From: Cryptomeria japonica
Taxonomy: Eukaryota > Streptophyta > Pinopsida > Cupressales > Cupressaceae
NCBI RefSeq assembly: GCF_030272615.1
Contig: NC_081413.1
Span: 605,058,709 to 605,122,708, forward strand
Length of the DNA stretch: 64,000 nucleotides
Reading direction: 5' to 3'
Shown here: positions 32,944 through 43,854 of the stretch, piece after piece
How positions within the stretch are numbered: the first letter of the stretch is position 1
Layout of the letters: the number at the start of each line of letters is the position of its first letter
The notes under the pieces: model-generated
The model's database searches: none
Seen by the model: the letters and a program-made list of their open reading frames with translations, nothing else
What the model was told of the DNA's origin: nothing
Made by a program: the position numbers and the translations under genes

Positions 32944-33132
32944 CGATATTAATCAGTATGTATTAGTTAAGCCCGATAACAATCAATGTTCACAATTAAT
33001 ATATTAATCGATATTAATCGGAGTGCATTGGTTAAGCCCGATAGCAATCAGTGTTCATAGTTAATATGTTAACCAATATTAATCAGAGTGCATTAGTTTT
33101 AATGTAAACTGATACCAATCGGTATTCTATGC
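32944..33132. repeat. 65-bp tandem repeat, three copies
   Basis: Units start at 32944, 33009 and 33074, exactly 65 bp apart (CGATATTAATC, TTAGTTAAGCCCGATA). The third unit diverges in its second half. Confidence 0.85.
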
Positions 33133-33275
33133 TATGAGATTTACAACGGATGATTATCGGTAGTTAAGCATTGATCGAACTTTGCAAGTATGGTTGAATA
33201 TATACAAATTTAAGAATGATCATCAATCAAATGAAGGATCAATAGCTTGAATTATTCATCATAGTTTATTGATAG

Positions 33276-33326
33276 GATAGATGATTGAATGAGAGACTTC
33301 ATTTATCTCTCATTCAATCATTTATC
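33276..33326. repeat. short near-perfect hairpin
   Basis: Two 21-bp arms (33276-33296 and 33306-33326) are inverse complements with one mismatch, around a 9-base loop. The arms read GATAGATGATTGAATGAGAGA and its inverse. It could give a small-RNA precursor or be the remnant of a small foldback element. Confidence 0.8.
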
Positions 33327-35020
33327 TTACCGAGGCTATCATGTATTAATAGGATAGAGGGACCTTATATCAAATTAAGGAAGGCATGGGAGTGATATAT
33401 GTATTAGTGTAATTATTATACTTTTTGAATATTTATCCTTAGTTACATTCAGACCAAATTACAAGTTACATTTATAGGGTATGTCCTATCCACAAGTTAC
33501 ATTATATATAGGTCTTGCCCAAGAAGACATAATTACAAGTTACATGTATTTGGGCCCAACACTAAGTTCGATTTACATAATAGATAATACATGTGTATTT
33601 TAAATCTCATTAACAACATTAAAATACAATAGATAGGTATTCGAGCTAGCTACTATTTCAACACATTCTAACACATGTATATATTTCTATGCAATAATTA
33701 GTAGTAGCTACATAGACAAGCATGGTACATAAGTTATTTTCTAATAGTGCCCTTCATATGCAATTCTTTCAAGATTATTTAGTTGTATCTACATTCTTAA
33801 GTTATGCAAATGCAGATTAGATTAGGTTATGTATCTACTTTCTTGCTCTGTAATTCTCGTTGTGTTTAATAAATTTTTATCCCTTTGATGAAAAAAAAAG
33901 AGGTTGATGATAAATATCTATGTTGTCTATTAAATGATTCCCATGCCTAAACTTATCACACAAGCTGAAATATGATAATCTTGGTTAAAAAATATCATAT
34001 AGAAGAATAATGAGTTATGTCTTAAGTTTCATTGCATGGTGTTATGTGACATTGGATAAGTTCACTACTGTTAATCATGAAAGATGATGGACTAATCATG
34101 GATGGTGCTGAAATTATTACAACAAACCCAATGGAGCCGTGGTTTACTCACAAGGTTGATCAATATGAAATTTCAAGAAGCTTCTCGGGTTCCATAACAA
34201 TTGTAGTTGTGGTCTACTTCACTCAAATGTCATGAAAACAAAAAGTGTTAAGATAAAAAAAAACCTCTCCCTGCGGGTCCGCTTCAAGGCCAGCCTGGAT
34301 GATCACTATTGCTAAATGCCAATGCCCACCACTTGGGGGTGGGGGGCCCGGGAATGTTGGATTCGGACTCGACAATTGCCCCCAACAATGCTTTGACCAC
34401 CAGCTTATTGATATATTATGTTGCTTCCTCTGCCCAGAAAAAATTGGTCGTGGCTAGGGTTTGTCACTATATTGTATATTGTATAGATAGTCAACCACAC
34501 CATGACCATGAAGTGGGGGGCATTCAATCATTGTTCGAGTTCCTTCTGTGGCTGAGTGAAAGATTCTGCTTCAAAGATCCTACGCTTTGTTCCAGTTCCT
34601 GTAGGAAAATTCCACCATAAGAACAAAAACTAGTTAACCGCTTGACCAGTGGTTCCCGCTTAAACAACTATGACCAGGAAAAAGCAATGAGTAGTGGCGG
34701 AGGCAAGGCTGGGGGATTCTAGCAAACAAAGGTGGAACTGTGGGTGAGAATACACTGCTGGGGTGGCAACGAGAGAATGAGAAGAGACCACAAAAATGAT
34801 TTGAAATGTCTCGGTCTTTTTTTTTTTTTTAAGTAATGCCCGCTGTCGTCGGAATTTTGACGAACATCGGCACGTTTTGTAAAAAAACACAAATGTCTTT
34901 GCTAATTCCTTCTCTGCCACAAACATATATTGAATTATCATCAGAATTCCAATGAATGCGAGCAATTTTTAAAAAAAAAAATCAAATTTGTTCACAATAT
35001 ACCTTCTCCATCGGAAACCG

Positions 35021-35051
35021 CCGTTGGAATTTTAGGGCAAATGTATTAGTG
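35021..35051 (-). repeat. CACTA-like right terminal inverted repeat
   Basis: The minus strand starts CACTAATACATTTGCCC at 35051. GGG follows at 35052-35054, matching the GGG before the left end. Confidence 0.7.
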
Positions 35052-35054
35052 GGG

Positions 35055-36777
35055 TATTAAATCAACAACTTCTATCACAAGAATTGGAATGCACTCAACT
35101 ACTCAGTCCTTTCCCCTAATAAAATGCCTACCTTTGCAAAACCTGTTACCCTTATTATGCTGCCTATCTAGGTCGGGCCCCTATGGGAACTATGATTATT
35201 AATTAATCAACCCGCTACCCCGTCTCCTCCCACCCACAATTGAATCTAAGCGTGGGGGCCAACCCGAGTGCTAGTATAGGGGGGCCACTGGCCCTACTAT
35301 TTATAAGGGATCTGCTTGATAAACTTAGTCAATTAGAAGGTGCTTTACTACGTGTGCTTAAATTGGATATCAATCTGGGTATAGATCTAGAACCGTGGGA
35401 TCCGCATTCTTCAGAACTAAATATCAATCTGCGACTGTAGGATGGGTGCATATTCTAGGATATGGTTATGGGATTAGATATGCCCTTGGATATAGTAGGC
35501 CAATGAGACAAACAAGCGAGGATGCTAGCTTTGATGCCGATGGTCTGGCTCCCATTTATGCCTGTGCCTATGCCTATGCCGCTTCCTTTGATGGATCTAC
35601 TGTTGGTACCTCCACGTACCATAGTTGGTGCTGCTTTCCTATTCCCTATGCGTGTAAGCATAGTTTAAGTGCGTGATAATGGCATGGATAAACTTAGTCA
35701 ACTACATCTCTAGCTGGGTCTTAAGCTGCCGACTATGCTTGCTTTGGGACTGATCTCCAATACCAATAAATGGATTAAAATCTACCTTCACCCCTGCTCT
35801 TATCTCTACTACATATATATCATCTTAGTATGGATCTCCAATGAATGGAACTAGAGCTGGCCCTTCAATCGTTTCTCTTGATCAAAGAGAGGGCGGCTAA
35901 AGAGAGGGCAGTTTCTCAAAGATAGGGCGGTTACAGATAGGCCCCCCCACATGGGAACAAAGTTAGAAGTTTTTAAGGGTGTCATGAGGCTGCCTATCAT
36001 GTTACGTACATAACATGGGAACAAAGATAGAAACACGGGAACGAAGATAGAAGCTTTGCCCTACCTCCGATGTGTAGCATCCCGGGTTGTAGGGGCACGG
36101 ATATCATTAGGCTACATGGCACTAAGGAACTATAGGGCTAGACTAGATTATAGATTCTATACATAACATGCCAAGGCAACCCATAATCTACCCCCTAATT
36201 TATAGTTCATTCAGGCGAAGCCTAAAATTACATTGGGACAAAAAATGAATAGTGAGGATTGAGGAAGATAAAAAATATAGTTCATATGGCTGGCCCCGGC
36301 TATTGTTATAGGGCTAGCAAGTTGATTAATCGAGGAGGTTTAGATTATCATGACCGAACTCAATTCCCCTAACAGCATAGAACAGGGTAGGGCCTACCGC
36401 ATATTGATCATTCATCTAGTGAATATGACTTGCCCCCCCACCCCCCAATAATAATTGTAGATTATTTGACCCAACTAGCATATACTAAGGCCCCCCTACC
36501 TATAATTATATGGGCTATGGGCAGCGGACCCTACTATTCATTGGTAACAGCATAATTCTGTTCGTAAACTAAATATTGCTCCTTTCAACCAACTATCAAT
36601 CTACCATAGAATAGGGCGAGGGCCCCCACCCAGGGGCATGTTATGTATAGAATAGAGCTACTATTTGCCACGGTCGCTCATGAACTAAAAGTTATTACTT
36701 AGAAGACTCATTGAGCTATTATAGTCCTATTCCCAACTCTAATATGGTCATATAATTCTATATGGGAATAGACTTCT
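35055..36777. other. unassigned flanking DNA
   Basis: This stretch separates the CACTA-like element from copia copy B. It has G- and C-run-rich patches and the phrase TTCTATACATAACATGCC near 36150 and inverted near 36640. No coding domain was recognised. The last five bases, CTTCT (36773-36777), are the copy B target duplication. Confidence 0.6.
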
Positions 36778-37224
36778 TGTTGATAACTGATGCTGCTCTA
36801 GCATGCAGCTAGATTAATTTAGTTAATAGTTTTTTTGTTTATTCATGCAAATAAAGCATGTACTCTAGCATGCATTAATCCTTAGGACTATTTTTAGTTT
36901 TGTTTTTTGCATGATGTGCATGCACTTATTGTATCCTTAATTTAGGGAGTAGTTTGTTTTTTTAGTTTGAGAGCCTTAGTAGCTTTCCATGCAATGCTAG
37001 GAATATATTTAGAACTGCAGTTATCATTAATTCTTCTAGGCTACAAATTATTTATATATACAGCCTCTATGTAATTTTTTAATTAAGCTTCAATAAAGAA
37101 ATTTTTTGTGCAATTCCAAAAAACAAGGCACTTTGTTTTTTATTCTGAATTGTGATTTCTTTTTGCTATTATTGTTTGCTAATCAGTTGGTTCAGAGAGT
37201 ATAGGTAAGGTTCAAAATTCTACA
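36778..37224 (+). repeat. copia copy B 5' LTR
   Basis: This LTR is 447 bp. Compared with the 3' LTR it has lost about 28 bases after GCATGA near 36915. A TATATATACAG stretch near 37052 may belong to the promoter. Confidence 0.93.
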
Positions 37225-37226
37225 AG

Positions 37227-37241
37227 TGGTATCAGAGCAGG
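37227..37241 (+). promoter_or_regulatory. copia copy B primer binding site
   Basis: TGGTATCAGAGCAGG begins two bases after the LTR and is complementary to the 3' end of plant initiator tRNA-Met. Confidence 0.93.
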
Positions 37242-37293
37242 TAAAATTGTATTAGGTTAAAGTTTTATTGTTGGAATTTCGCCCAAGTTAATC

Positions 37294-38160
37294 ATGTCGA
37301 ATTCTAACCATATGCCCGTTCCAAATTTGATGAGAATGATTATGATTATTGGTGCATTAAGATGCTGACCTTTTTGATTGGAAAAGATTTGTGGGAGATT
37401 ATTGAATCGGGTTATGAAGAGCCAGCTGATTGGAATGCCCTTATAGTCAATGAAAGAACAACAAGAAAGGAAGCAAGGAAAAAGAATGCTCATGCTTTGT
37501 TTCACATTCAGATAGCTCTTGATAAGAGCTTATTTCCAAGAATATCAGGAGCAACAACTGCCAAAGATGCCTTGAAGACTCTACAAGAAGCTTACTAGGG
37601 TAGTGATCAAGTTAAAGTGGTCAAGATTCAGACATTGAAGTGAGAGTTCAAGAATTTGAAGATGCAAGAAGCGAAAAGTATAAGTGATTATTGTGTCAGA
37701 GTCAAAGATGTGGTCAATAAAATGGCCATACTTGGGGAAATTGTAAGCAATGAAGTTTTGATAAAAAAAAGGTGTTGAGATCTTTGACACCTAGATGGAA
37801 TCATGTAGCAATAATCATAGAAGAAAGCAAGGATTTGACAAAAATACAGTTTGATCAACTGGTTGGATCTCTGATGTCTCATGAAGAAATATTGAAAGAT
37901 TCTTTTGAAGGTGTAGAGAAAGTGTTTTCTTCTAAATTGCTAATCACAGAAAATGAAGATGCAAGCAGTAGTAGTGCCAAAATCAATCAAGGCCAAGGTA
38001 AAGGGCAAAGCCAAAATTCGTCAAGAGGTAGAGGAAGAGGTGGCTCAAGAGGAAGTGGTGGTTTCAGAGGAAGAGGTAGAGGCAGATTTGATAAGAGAAA
38101 TGTTCAATGTTACCATTGTAATAGGTATGGCCACTTTGAAAGAGAATGCGGATTGAAAGA
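37294..38160 (+). pseudogene. copia copy B gag, broken
   Basis: The ATG at 37294 opens the gag frame (MSNSNH), but a base is lost near 37320 and the frame moves to the one containing GKDLWEIIESGYEEP. A TAG at about 37597, a TGA near 37640 and another shift near 37765 follow. From 37772 the frame stays the same to the end of the element. The zinc knuckle CYHCNRYGHFEREC lies at about 38110-38150, after a Gly/Arg-rich stretch. This is the capsid-nucleocapsid part of a copia polyprotein. Confidence 0.9.
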
Positions 38161-39457
38161 AGGTAAAAGTGCTAACTATGCTCAAGAAAGTAGTGAGAAT
38201 CCTCCTTATCACTTATTTTTATCTTATGCCAAGGGTGAAAATACTAGTAAAGATGTTTGGTACCTATATTCTAGATGCTCTAACCATATGACAGGGAATG
38301 AGAAGTTTTTCTCAACAAAGGATGGAAGTTTCAAATCCAAGATCCAGCTTGGTGATGATAAATCATTGGTGGTTGCTGCCAAAGGAGCTATGGAGGTCCA
38401 AACAAAAGAAGGTATAAAGAGTAATCATGATATTTATTATACTCCACAATTGAAGCACAATTTGTTAAGTGTTGGGCAGCTATGTGAGAAAAAATATAAA
38501 GTAGTCTTTGAGAATAAGACTTGTACTATCTATGATAAGAATAAGGATATTAGGGTGATCACTATTGTTCCTATGACAAGAAATAGGATGTTCCCCTTGA
38601 GGTTTGGTGAGCATAAAAATAGTTTGGCAAATATGGCTTATGAGGATTCAAGTTGGTTATGGCATCTCAGGTATGGACATTTAAATTTTCATAGTTTGAA
38701 GTTTCTAACCTCACATGCATTAGTTTCTAGTTTGCTCAAGGTTGAGGAACACAAGGAGGTTTGTGAAGGTTGTGCTAAAGGAAAGCATGCAAGAGAAAAA
38801 TTTCCAAAGGGCAATGCATGGAGGGCTCATCACCCACTTCAGCTTGTTCATTCAGATATATGTGGTCCTATGCAGACTAAGAGTTTGGGTGAGTCAACAT
38901 ATTTCATCACTTTTATTGATGATTACTCACGAAATTGTTGGGTATATTTTTTGAAGGCCAAAGATGAAGCCTTGGATACATTCAAGAAGTTTAAAGCCCT
39001 TGTGGAAAATGAGAAAGGGTGCAAGATCAATTGTTTAAGGACTAATCATGGAGGAGAGTTTTGCTCAAAGGCTTTCCAAAGTTATTGTGATTTTAATGGC
39101 ATCAAGAGGCAACTTACTACTGCATACACACCTCAACAAAATAGGGTAGCTGAAAGAAAGAATCGTACTGTGGTTGAAATGGCAAGGTGCATGTTACAAA
39201 CCAAGGGATTGAGCAATTCTTATTGGGGAGATGCAGTTGCTATAGTGGTATACATCCTCAACCGTAGCCCCACCAGTGCACTAGAAAATATGACTCCTTA
39301 TGAAGCTTGGTATGGAAAAAGGTCTAATGTTAATCATTTCAAAGTTTTTGGTTGTTTAGCTTATGTGCATGTACCTGATTAGCATAGACAGAAGTTAGAT
39401 GCAAAGAGTGAGTCATATATTTTTATTGGGTATAGTGAGAAAAGCAAGGCTTATAGA
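38161..39457 (+). pseudogene. copia copy B protease and integrase, broken
   Basis: The protease site reads WYLYSRCSNHM where copy A has WYLDSGCSNHM, so the catalytic Asp is lost. The GAG-pre-integrase finger (WHLRYGHLNFHSL, CEGCAKGK) is at 38655-38790. The integrase core has HSDICGP with the first Asp, LRTNHGGEF where the second Asp has become Asn, and NRVAERKNR with the Glu. A TAG at 39380 stops the frame after VHVPD. Two catalytic centres are therefore broken besides the stop. Confidence 0.9.
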
Positions 39458-41368
39458 TTGTATAATCCCCTCACTAACAAGATTATTGTCTCAAGAGATG
39501 TGATTTTTGATGAAGGGGGAGTTTATGGTCATCAAAAAGGCCATGTTGAGAAGCCAAAATCTGTTTTGAATGATGATATAATTGCTGATATTGATCATGA
39601 GCAGCCAACTAATGTTTCTGTATCTAGTGGTTTAACTCCACCAAGCAGCCCTTCATCAATTTCTTCAGTACCAAGTTCAAGTCTAGCTTCTTCTCCAAGT
39701 TCTACAAGGAAGGTAAGGAGATTGAGTGATATCTACCAAAAGAGTGGAAATCAAGTACATGAAGAACACCCAATAGGTGAGACAATGAATTTTGCTTTAT
39801 TTGCCAAGGCTGATTTTGAACCATCATGTTTTGAAGATGCATGTACTAATGAGGTTTGGGTGAAAGCCATGGAAGAAGAGATGGATTCCATTCATAGGAA
39901 TGACATGTGGGAGTTAACAGAACTTCCACATGACAAAAAAAGGATTGGCACCAAATGGGTCTACAAGACCAAGTTTAACAGTGATGGGAGTGTTGAAAGA
40001 TACAAAGCGAGATTAGGTTCTAAAGGCTTCACACAAAAGTTTGGAATTGATTATGAAGAGACATTTGCACCAGTAGCAAGACAAGAGACCATAAGAATGT
40101 TGATTTCATTATCAGCTCAAAAGAAGTGGAGCATACATCATATGGACGTGAAAAGTGCCTTCTTGAATGGGTACTTAGAAGATGATGTATATGTGGAGCA
40201 GCCACAAGGTTTTGAAGTGGAAAGAAAAGATAATTATGTTTACAAGTTGAAGAAGGCTTTGCATGGCCTCAAGCAAGCACCAAGAGCGTGGTATGCCAGG
40301 ATTGATGGATACTTTCAAGAGAATGGATTCCAGAGAAGTAAGAGTGATCCTACCCTTTACTACAAACAAGAAGGTACTGATATTCTCATCATAGGTTTAT
40401 ATGTTAATGATCTTTTGTATATGGGTAGTAGTTCTAAGATGAAAGATGAATTCAAAGCTGCTATGATGAAAGAATTTGAGATGAAAGATCTTGGTCTGAT
40501 GAAATATTTCTTAGGAATGGAGGTTTATCAAAGTAAGGATGAGATTTTCATTTTTCAAACAATGTATGCACACGATATGTTGAAGAAATTTAATATGACT
40601 GATTGTAACCCTGCCTCCACTCGAAGTGCTCATGGAGTTTTGTTATGTAAAGATGATGGTGTTGATTTAGTTCATGAGACAACTTACAGAGGTATTGTGG
40701 GGAGCTTGATGTTTCTAATCCACACAAGGCCTGATATTGCCTATTCAGTTTCACTTGTTTCAAGGTATATGACAAATCCATCTAAAATACATATGAAGGC
40801 AGCCAAGAGGATTTTGAGGTATGTGAAAGGGAATTTAAGTTCTGGTTTTCATTACTACTCTTCTGAAAAGTTCAATCTTGTAGGCTTTAGTGATTGAGAT
40901 TGGGGAGGTAGTATGGATGACCATAAATCTACATCTGGAAATTGTTTTTCTTTTGGTTATGGTTTAATTACCTGGAACTCAAAAAAGAAAAGTATTGTTG
41001 CCCTCTTATCTATAGAAGTAGAGTATGTTGCAATTACCTCAGCAGGTACACAAGCTGTTTGGCTCAGAAATGTTTTAGAAGAAATTGGAGAAAAACAAAT
41101 TCAGCCTACAGTAATTTATTGTGACAATGTGAGTGGCATCAAGTTAGCAAAGAATCTAGTTCATCACAGTAGAACAAAGCATTTTGATTTGAAATATCAA
41201 TTCATACAAGATTTCATGCAGAAGAAGGATGTCGAATTGAGGCACATCAACACCCAGGATCAGCTAGCAGATATATTCACCAAAGTAATTGCAAAAACTC
41301 AGTTTATAGCACTACGAGATAAGATTGTGAGCCCTCTCAGCATCAAGGGGGAGTATGTTGATAACTGA
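39458..41368 (+). pseudogene. copia copy B reverse transcriptase and RNase H, broken
   Basis: The RT blocks are WVKAMEEEMDSI, KARLGSKGFTQ, HHMDVKSAFLNGYL and LKQAPRAWYARID. The catalytic box is YVNDL rather than YVDDL (about 40401), so the second motif residue is changed. A TGA at 40895 separates RT from RNase H (LIEVEYVAITSAGTQAVWL type blocks, YCDNVSG, HFDLKYQFI). The coding frame ends with a TGA at 41366-41368, twelve coding bases inside the 3' LTR. Confidence 0.92.
41340..41355 (+). other. copia copy B polypurine tract
   Basis: The AAGGGGGAG run within this stretch sits directly before the 3' LTR, as expected for the plus-strand primer. Confidence 0.85.
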
Positions 41369-41830
41369 TGTTGCTCTAGCATGCAGCTAGATTAATTTAG
41401 TTAATAGTTTTTTTGTTTATTCATGCAAATAAAGTATGTACTCCAGCATGCATTAATCCTTAGGACTATTTTTAGTTTTATTTTTTGCATGAGTTTGTTT
41501 TTACTAAATAAAGCATGATGTGCATGCACTTATTGTATTCTTAATTTAGGGAGTAGTTTATTTTTTTAGTTTGAGAGCCTTAGTAGCTTTCCATGCAATG
41601 CTAGGAATATATTTAGAACTACAGTTATCATTAATTATTCTAAGCTACAAATTCTTTATATATACAACCTCTATGTAATTTTTTTAATTAAGCTTCAATA
41701 AAGAAATTGGTGTGTGCAATTCCAAAAAACAAGGCACTTTGTTTTTTATTCTGAATTGTGATTTCTTTTTGCTATTATTGTTTACTAATTAGTTGGTTCA
41801 GAGAGGAAAGGTCAGGTTCAAAATTCTACA
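41356..41830 (+). repeat. copia copy B 3' LTR
   Basis: This LTR is 475 bp, with the block missing from the 5' LTR still present near 41490-41520. CTTCT follows. Confidence 0.93.
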
Positions 41831-41835
41831 CTTCT

Positions 41836-43854
41836 ATTATATATAGTTGTGATCCACCACAACTAGGTGAATGCCAATCGAATATTAGGGCATGGAAGGG
41901 ACAAAGGTTCTTTCTGCTGAACTAGCCAATGAGGAGGATTATGCGCCTTATTCTATTTAGGGTTAACTCCTTAATTCCATCATTGTTCATGATGTATTAA
42001 TATAGGCTTTTCAAACCATCAATCCCTCCCTTCCTCCATGAATCAATCCTTCTTCCTAGATTCTTACTTTGATCCATCCATCAATCAATCATTTTAAAGA
42101 GGGGTCGAACCTTGCGGGATGGGCTGGTCCTCTTTTTCTGATTTCTCACAGACATGATTGCCCCTCCATATTATCATTGTGACCAACTACCATTCCGACC
42201 ATAGAATTGTAGGCAACCCTCTCTCCATTGATCATTTTGATCATAGACATGACCGCCCCTCCATATTATCGTTGTGACCCTCAATTAGTTCTAATAAGTT
42301 GGGGAATAATCTAATAAAGGGCCCTACCGACATGTTTCTCAAAAGTTTGGTTTCTATGACCTATGAAAGCAACCCTGATCAATTAGTTATAATAATAGAG
42401 TTGTTTCCTATTGGCAGTAAGATAATTCATTTGGTGAATATGACTGGCGAAGTGACCAAACTACATAGAATAGTAGGGGGGCTTCCTAACCCTAGCTTGA
42501 GCCGGGCATTTGTCTGGCTCCGTATACTATGAAAGCGACCCCCACTAACTCATTTATCCTTGAATGTCGTTGATTCTATACATGACATGCCCAACTATAG
42601 CAATTAATCTACCTCTCCATGAACTAGAGGGAGCCACTCATTCGAATCAACATTCAACCTCCCACACACATTATGATTCTTTCCACTAGATATTTATTCA
42701 TTACTCCAACTATGGTACAACTAGAATTCCCTATGAATGCATAGCCTGCATGAGCTTAAGCCTTTGATTAAAGGCAAGCATTTGGATTATCGCTCGGATT
42801 GGCTGAGACTAATGATCCAGGTTCAGAAAGGATAGAGGAAGGGGGCTCGTCGCCATCACACATGGAGGGATGGGAAGGGAGAAATGAGCCCTACTATTCT
42901 ATGGTGGAATCAGAGGGAGAGAAGAGAAGGTTTGGGGAGAAAGAAGGAAACAATGGAAGGCTCTGGATCGTTGATTCGGACAAGGGAAGAGATGAATTAT
43001 TAGATAGAGGAGAGTCAGAACAATTAGCTTTCAATAGTAAGAACTAGTCGAGCAAACAAATTGATACACCCAGTGCTTATATTGGCAAAAGGGGGACTAC
43101 TACCGATTACGATGCTAGGGGGCGATCACTAAGGTGGGTAGGCCTCGTGGAAAATTCTATGTGGTGATTCTAGCCCTTCCTTTAGTGGCACAATTCCAAC
43201 CTCATCCAACTCCATTCCCCAACAAGAACAGTAGTGGGTTGCGGTTAGGAGGTTGAGGCTGGCTTCTTCTTCGGCTCATTCACCTTTAGATAGTAGGGCA
43301 CAAGAACTTATTCTTTCTCTCCTAACTGTGGCAATAGTCGGGGGATAGAGGGAGAGGGGATCACTTCTCTCGCCCGCCTGTGAAGAGGATTGGTGCAGTT
43401 TGGGGAAGGCGGGTTTGTCAACAATAGGATTGATTCATTCTCACGAATTGGGGAGGTCCCTAAAGAGATGAACAACATACCATGGTCGGCCCACCATGAT
43501 CGGGATTGATGGAATACAACGACCATGATGTGAGCGGTACTTCCCGTAGACATGAGTGACTTTGAAGCTGCATCAAGATAATCTGAGAATTGATCAAGAG
43601 AATCACTGCATCCCAACAAATATGCCAATGCCTATTGTATCGGAATGCAGGAGCCTTAGGCACACGAACGCCCATATGATTATCTACGTAAGGAAAAATA
43701 GGTTGCGGTGTTTCACGTAGGAGAGGACTCTAGATAGTTTAGATAGTTATAGTCGATCGGTGCCTCGATTGTAACTCTGCTCTCTGCTATCCATGCACTT
43801 CGGAACAGTAGAGCACAATCACTTCTTCCGAGACATGATGCCATATGATCCCTT
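41836..43854. other. unassigned flanking DNA
   Basis: This stretch follows copia copy B. It contains only short frames. A 106-codon frame on the minus strand (43308-43628) matches no family I know. The base composition resembles plant organelle intergenic DNA, but I recognise no organelle gene. Confidence 0.55.

Larger units (their letters stand above)
30931..35020. other. CACTA-like element, right interior, no transposase seen
   Basis: These 4.1 kb are AT-rich with short frames only. A 103-codon frame at 34309-34620 matches nothing I know. The stretch holds a 65-bp triple repeat and a 21-bp-arm hairpin (listed separately). Near the end, TCGGAATTTTGACGAAC at about 34850 matches the left subterminal region. 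Confidence 0.65.
21231..35051. mobile_element. CACTA-like DNA transposon carrying DRM methyltransferase fragments
   Basis: The left end begins CACTAGTACATTTG and the right end, inverted, begins CACTAATACATTTG. Both are flanked by GGG (21228-21230 and 35052-35054). CACTA ends with a 3-bp duplication define the En/Spm (CACTA) superfamily. Subterminal copies of TCGGAATTTTGAC occur near 21356 and 34850. Joining the flanks restores a simple 21-bp tandem repeat (TATTAAATCAACAA twice), consistent with an empty site. Without the nested 25516-30481 element the transposon is about 8.9 kb. I see no transposase, so it is probably non-autonomous. Confidence 0.72.
36778..41830 (+). mobile_element. Ty1/copia retrotransposon copy B, complete but inactive
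   Basis: The element is 5053 bp with LTRs at 36778-37224 and 41356-41830, starting TGTTGATAACTGATG and ending AATTCTACA. CTTCT lies on both sides (36773-36777 and 41831-41835). The internal order is primer site, gag, protease, integrase, RT, RNase H, polypurine tract. It belongs to the same family as the element at 1-3881. The LTRs differ at about 20 sites, and the 5' LTR lacks a block of about 28 bp. Frameshifts, stops and changed catalytic residues show it is dead. Confidence 0.96.

Noticed and set aside
34309-34620. 103-codon frame as a possible gene
   Set aside because: It has no recognised domain and no flanking signals, inside a transposon interior. It is mentioned only in the region entry.
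43308-43675. Minus-strand frames that look like an organelle protein
   Set aside because: I could not match them to any mitochondrial or plastid gene, so they are not called as a gene.
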